From Cuniculiplasma divulgatum (GTDB lineage Archaea > Thermoplasmatota > Thermoplasmata > Thermoplasmatales > Thermoplasmataceae), in assembly GCA_031200235.1 (NCBI GenBank), contig CP133595.1:1322877-1386876 (forward strand): a DNA stretch of 64,000 nucleotides, given 5' to 3'. The position numbers were made by a program, and so were the translations under genes. Shown here one piece after another: positions 60,927 to 64,000 of the stretch. How positions within the stretch are numbered: the stretch's first letter is position 1; the number at the start of each line of letters is the position of its first letter. The notes below the pieces were generated by a model. It did no database searches and had not been told where the DNA came from. It saw only the letters and a program-made list of their open reading frames with translations.

Positions 60927-62461
60927 GGGACTTCATATACGACCTTAGAAGAACCCTGACGGGAAAATTCACCATAGTGATGATCGTGCTGATTGTACTG
61001 GCCACCGTCGGGATTGCATATGCCGCAGTCTCCTTCAGTTCAGGGAGTTCCGTGGCACCGGGTTCAGAGGCATATGTATATCCTGCTGTTTTCAAGACAC
61101 CATATGGATACAACGTGACTGACTTTGTGGCAAATGGATATGGCCAGCCGGTGGCGGGCCTCAGTATAGACTCAAGTTTGGTGAACACGACATTCAACAG
61201 AACAACTGCAACATATAGCACGAAAATGGATAACCTTTCTGGAACAACCAACAGTTATGGATATTTCAATACTACGGTTCATTTTTCTCTAGTAAACTAT
61301 ACCCAGTATGAGTACTTTCCACTCTATATCTCCGGTATCAATGTAACTGCAGAATTTCAGAATCCAATAATAGAAAAGAATGCATCGTCGGAAGGGGGAA
61401 TTAATTATTATAATTCAGCGGTATGGCAGAGCACCAGCAACCAGTCTGTGTATTTCGTTGCGAAAGTGGCGAACCCTTCCAGTAAGACCCTCAGCAATAT
61501 TGAGATTTACTATGCTTCCGCAAACGGTTCTGCAATGCCGGAAGCAAACCTCTATTATTACGTGCAGAACCAGTCCAGTATATCACTTCCGCTCCCTTCT
61601 AAGGAAATGACGCTTTATGGGCAGATTGGCGGTTTTCACAATAAGGTATTCACACTCCCTCTGAATGCCACAGCCAATGGCTTTAATGTAATAGTTGAGC
61701 TATTCCCACCATCTGGTAGTGTACAGCCCTTAGTGATGTTATCATCAGCCATTTTGTTCAGCTCAACATCCTCGGGTGCTCTGCTGGAGGCAATTCTGCA
61801 GGTTCCATATGAATTCCTGATACCCATTTTGGGCATTTTCTCCGCATATTTCTATTACGGCAAGGACAAAGCTTCAGGTGTCCTTGAGTCCATTATTACA
61901 AGGCCTGTCACAAAGGGTCGAATCTTTGCTTCAAGATTTATTGGAGGTGCAGTGAGTTTCCTGGTGGCTCTTGTTGTGGCCGAGGCTCTTTCGGACATCA
62001 TAATTTACAAATATACAGGTTCTCTTCTCTCTTCTTCTTACTTCTTCAGCATTCTTGGAGGGTATCTGGTGGAGGCCATTGCCTTCTCCGGACTGATTTA
62101 CCTGGTTTCCCAGTTCCTGAAGTCACAGGGTGGAATTCTTGGCACTGGCATCGGTCTCTTCTTCGTCATGGTTCTTTTCTGGAGCGACCTCATGGCTCTG
62201 GTGCTGTTTGCGCTGCATGTTGATTCTGCAGTAAAAAGCGGTGTTATTGCAGCGCTTGCTCTCGATACCATTTCGCCAAGCACATTCCCCTCACTGGTCA
62301 TAGATTTGAGGTCAGGCGTGTACGGTTCCACACTTGGCATAAGTACAGGTTACCTGGCATCAAGCGTTGGGATCACAACAGTATCAGTTGTACTGGTAGG
62401 ACTGGCGTGGCTACTCATACCCGCACTTGCTTCATTCTTCCTTGCTCGATCAAGGGACTGA
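60923..62461 (+). CDS. ABC-2 type permease with large external domain
   Basis: A 512-residue membrane protein. A first helix (about 13-36) is followed by a 230-residue external domain rich in Asn, Ser and Thr with many N-x-S/T sites, then about six helices with YGKDKASGVLESIITRPVTKGR at the cytoplasmic entry, the ABC-2 coupling region. It starts in the ATPase stop. The pair is probably an exporter of an unknown compound; the heavy sequon content suits an archaeal glycosylated surface. Confidence 0.85.
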   Translation: MRDFIYDLRRTLTGKFTIVMIVLIVLATVGIAYAAVSFSSGSSVAPGSEAYVYPAVFKTPYGYNVTDFVANGYGQPVAGLSIDSSLVNTTFNRTTATYSTKMDNLSGTTNSYGYFNTTVHFSLVNYTQYEYFPLYISGINVTAEFQNPIIEKNASSEGGINYYNSAVWQSTSNQSVYFVAKVANPSSKTLSNIEIYYASANGSAMPEANLYYYVQNQSSISLPLPSKEMTLYGQIGGFHNKVFTLPLNATANGFNVIVELFPPSGSVQPLVMLSSAILFSSTSSGALLEAILQVPYEFLIPILGIFSAYFYYGKDKASGVLESIITRPVTKGRIFASRFIGGAVSFLVALVVAEALSDIIIYKYTGSLLSSSYFFSILGGYLVEAIAFSGLIYLVSQFLKSQGGILGTGIGLFFVMVLFWSDLMALVLFALHVDSAVKSGVIAALALDTISPSTFPSLVIDLRSGVYGSTLGISTGYLASSVGITTVSVVLVGLAWLLIPALASFFLARSRD

Positions 62462-62550
62462 GGCAACCATAATTTTTCCAGGAATATTTCACTCATATTT
62501 TTGCCAATATTTATAAGCAAAATCCATATTCACGAAGGCATCGATGTCAA

Positions 62551-62624
62551 GGGCCCGTAGCTCAGCTAGGTAGAGCATCTGGCTTTTAACCAGGTGGTCG
62601 GGGGTTCGAACCCCCCCGGGCCCG
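62551..62624 (+). tRNA. tRNA-Lys (UUU)
   Basis: The cloverleaf has acceptor GGGCCCG/CGGGCCC, D arm GCTCAGCTAGGTAGAGC, anticodon loop CTTTTAA with TTT, and T arm GGGGG TTCGAAC CCCCC. Discriminator G at 62624. A TATA-like TATTTATAAGC lies about 45 nt upstream. rpoH follows 18 nt later, so they may share a transcript. Confidence 0.95.
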
Positions 62625-62642
62625 TAAATGGGGTGAAAAGGA

Positions 62643-62906
62643 ATGGGAAAATTCAATGTGCTGCAGCACGATCTGGTACCGGAACACCATGTGGTTCCAA
62701 AGAGTGAAGAAGATAAGGTTTTAAAGGAGTTAGAAATAGCTAAGGACCTATTACCAAAAATAAGCAGGAGTGATCCCGCAATAAAGGCACTGGAAGAGAT
62801 TCATGGACCGCTCGACACCGGTACGATTATCAGAATCGTCAGAAGAAGTCCCACCATGGGATACTCTACTTATTATAGGGTCATTACCAGCGAGGTTTTT
62901 AAATGA
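62643..62906 (+). CDS. rpoH: RNA polymerase subunit RpoH (Rpb5-like)
   Basis: An 87-residue polymerase subunit equal to the C-terminal domain of eukaryotic Rpb5. It reads VLQHDLVPEHHVVPKSEEDK, then GPLDTGTIIRIVRRSPTMG and YYRVITS. It precedes rpoB, the conserved archaeal order, and overlaps it by ATGA. Confidence 0.95.
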   Translation: MGKFNVLQHDLVPEHHVVPKSEEDKVLKELEIAKDLLPKISRSDPAIKALEEIHGPLDTGTIIRIVRRSPTMGYSTYYRVITSEVFK

Positions 62907-64000
62907 AGGAATTGGTTGAATATTTTTTCAAGAATGAAAGTGTCGTAAGCCATCTGATCGAATCATACAACAATTTTATTGCTACAGTGGGAAACCCGGA
63001 TAGCATAATGCAGCAGATAGTTGATGAGACAAAGGTCTCTGACGACGACGAACCCGGAGTTATGGTTCTTGACCAGAGCAAGACCGGTGGTCGTGAAATT
63101 AAGGTATACTTCGGGAGACTTCGGGAAAAGGGAAGATATGTTGGTGAACCCACCATCTGGGCTGATAAGCCTGAAATAAAGGAAGCCTCGGGTGCGTCAA
63201 ACCAGATTACGCCCACAGAGGCAAGACTCAGGGACCTCAATTACATGGCACCGATAACCCTCAGGGTAAGAGTCGTTGAGGACGGTGTTGAGAGGGAGCC
63301 GGAGAACATCAAGATCGGCGATATTCCAGTTATGGTGAGGTCAAGGGTGTGTACCCTTACAGGAAACAATCTGGACCAGTACATTGAGAAAAACAACGGT
63401 CCAGTTGAGGCCACAAGGCGTGAAAAGCTTCAGTATGTTGGTGAAGATCCGGATGACTCCGGCGGTTACTTTATTATCGGAGGATCAGAGAGGGTTATAG
63501 TTTCCCTTGAAGATCTGGCACCAAACAAAATACTGGTGGAATACGAGGACAAGTACGAGGCAAAAGTCGAAGTGGCAAAGGTATTCTCGCAGAAATCAGG
63601 CTTCAGGGCACTGACCTCAATGGAAAGAGGCAACGACGGCATTATTAGTGTTTCCATTCCCAGCGTTGCTGGCGCCATACCCCTTGTGATTCTGATGAAA
63701 GCACTGGGCATGGAGAAAGATGTTGACGTTCACAGCGCAATAGCCTCGGCACAGGCAATGGAGCCAATAATATATGCAAATCTTGAGGAGGCAAGAAACC
63801 CCAAGATTTTCCCACCCAATGGAGTGAACAACAACGAGGATGCCATAGCATACCTGGAAAAGAGGTTTGCAGCTGGCCAGGCAAAGGAATTCAGGGAAAA
63901 GAAAGTATCCCAGATGCTTGACAGGTCTCTTCTCCCTCATCTGGGGGATTCTCCTGAAGACAGGATGAAGAAAGCCATATACCTTGGCAGAATGGCAAGG
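62903..64000 (+). CDS. rpoB: RNA polymerase subunit B, N-terminal part, cut by window edge
   Basis: The 366 visible codons are the start of the second-largest RNA polymerase subunit. They include the protrusion/lobe segments GGREIKVYFGRLREKG, TPTEARLRDLNYMAP, IPVMVRSRVCTLTG and GYFIIGGSERVIVSLEDLAPN, all usual for archaeal RpoB. Whether the subunit is split into B'' and B' cannot be seen here. Confidence 0.95.
   Translation, partial: MKELVEYFFKNESVVSHLIESYNNFIATVGNPDSIMQQIVDETKVSDDDEPGVMVLDQSKTGGREIKVYFGRLREKGRYVGEPTIWADKPEIKEASGASNQITPTEARLRDLNYMAPITLRVRVVEDGVEREPENIKIGDIPVMVRSRVCTLTGNNLDQYIEKNNGPVEATRREKLQYVGEDPDDSGGYFIIGGSERVIVSLEDLAPNKILVEYEDKYEAKVEVAKVFSQKSGFRALTSMERGNDGIISVSIPSVAGAIPLVILMKALGMEKDVDVHSAIASAQAMEPIIYANLEEARNPKIFPPNGVNNNEDAIAYLEKRFAAGQAKEFREKKVSQMLDRSLLPHLGDSPEDRMKKAIYLGRMAR

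Noticed and set aside
1..64000. CRISPR array or cas genes
   Set aside because: No regularly spaced direct repeats and no Cas-like proteins were seen on either strand.

Overview
The window is archaeal and looks like a member of the Thermoplasmata (Thermoplasmatales or a close relative). Supporting signs are the archaeal ribosomal super-operon (uL3 to uL15, with S4e, L32e, L19e, aIF1 and the RNase P subunit Rpp29), archaeal rpoH followed by rpoB, Cbf5/Nop5/Nop10, LSm and L37e, AT-rich TATA boxes about 25 nt before leaderless starts, GAGGTG-type ribosome-binding sites inside operons, a short archaeal triosephosphate isomerase, a probable KDG aldolase, a bacterial-type threonyl-tRNA synthetase, and a 5S rRNA gene that stands alone as in Thermoplasma. 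GC looks to be in the mid-forties percent, judged by eye. One element does not fit: a complete topoisomerase VI operon, which classical Thermoplasmatales lack.

Layout. 1-3.3 kb: thrS (cut by the window edge) and hutH on the minus strand. 3.3-6 kb: an AT-rich stretch with a secreted-protein/small-membrane-protein pair and tRNA-Gly. 6-13.2 kb: tpiA, an orphan D12-class DNA adenine methyltransferase, a sulfur-trafficking operon (YeeE/TsuA-like, small membrane protein, DsrE-like), unknown genes and a Gfo/Idh/MocA dehydrogenase. 13.3-18.7 kb: an accessory island with a spherulin-4-type secreted enzyme, an intact VapB antitoxin beside a decayed VapC, an IS256 element, an IS3 element sitting inside a small gene, and a methyltransferase. 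18.9-36 kb: tRNA-Lys(CUU), then about 30 same-strand genes for translation, secretion (secY, Oxa1/EMC3-like), nucleotide kinases and RNA modification. 36-37.9 kb on the minus strand: lsm, rpl37e and purF, with overlaps. 38-45.3 kb: a cupin protein, rpl44e-rps27e-aIF2alpha-nop10-PAC2, then topoisomerase VI B and A plus a nitrilase-family amidase. 45.3-49.4 kb: trehalose synthesis (otsA-otsB) and a MarR-controlled drug exporter. 49.5-54.2 kb: an AT-rich accessory island containing a second, broken copy of the secreted/membrane pair, coding remnants and a winged-helix regulator. 54.2-64 kb: 5S rRNA, an MFS transporter, mtnA-trpS, kdgA, an IS5-type element with a perfect 9-bp target duplication, an ABC-2 exporter, tRNA-Lys(UUU), rpoH and the start of rpoB.

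The least explained content is the two-gene module present twice (3903-5577 and 50710-52396). Each copy has a signal-peptide protein with a conserved WGWGG block and a Gly/Ala-rich hydrophobic core, followed at once by a three-helix membrane protein with a basic C-terminal tail. The downstream partners keep topology but diverge in sequence, an organisation reminiscent of secreted toxin/immunity pairs. That function is inference. One copy carries a single in-frame stop codon.
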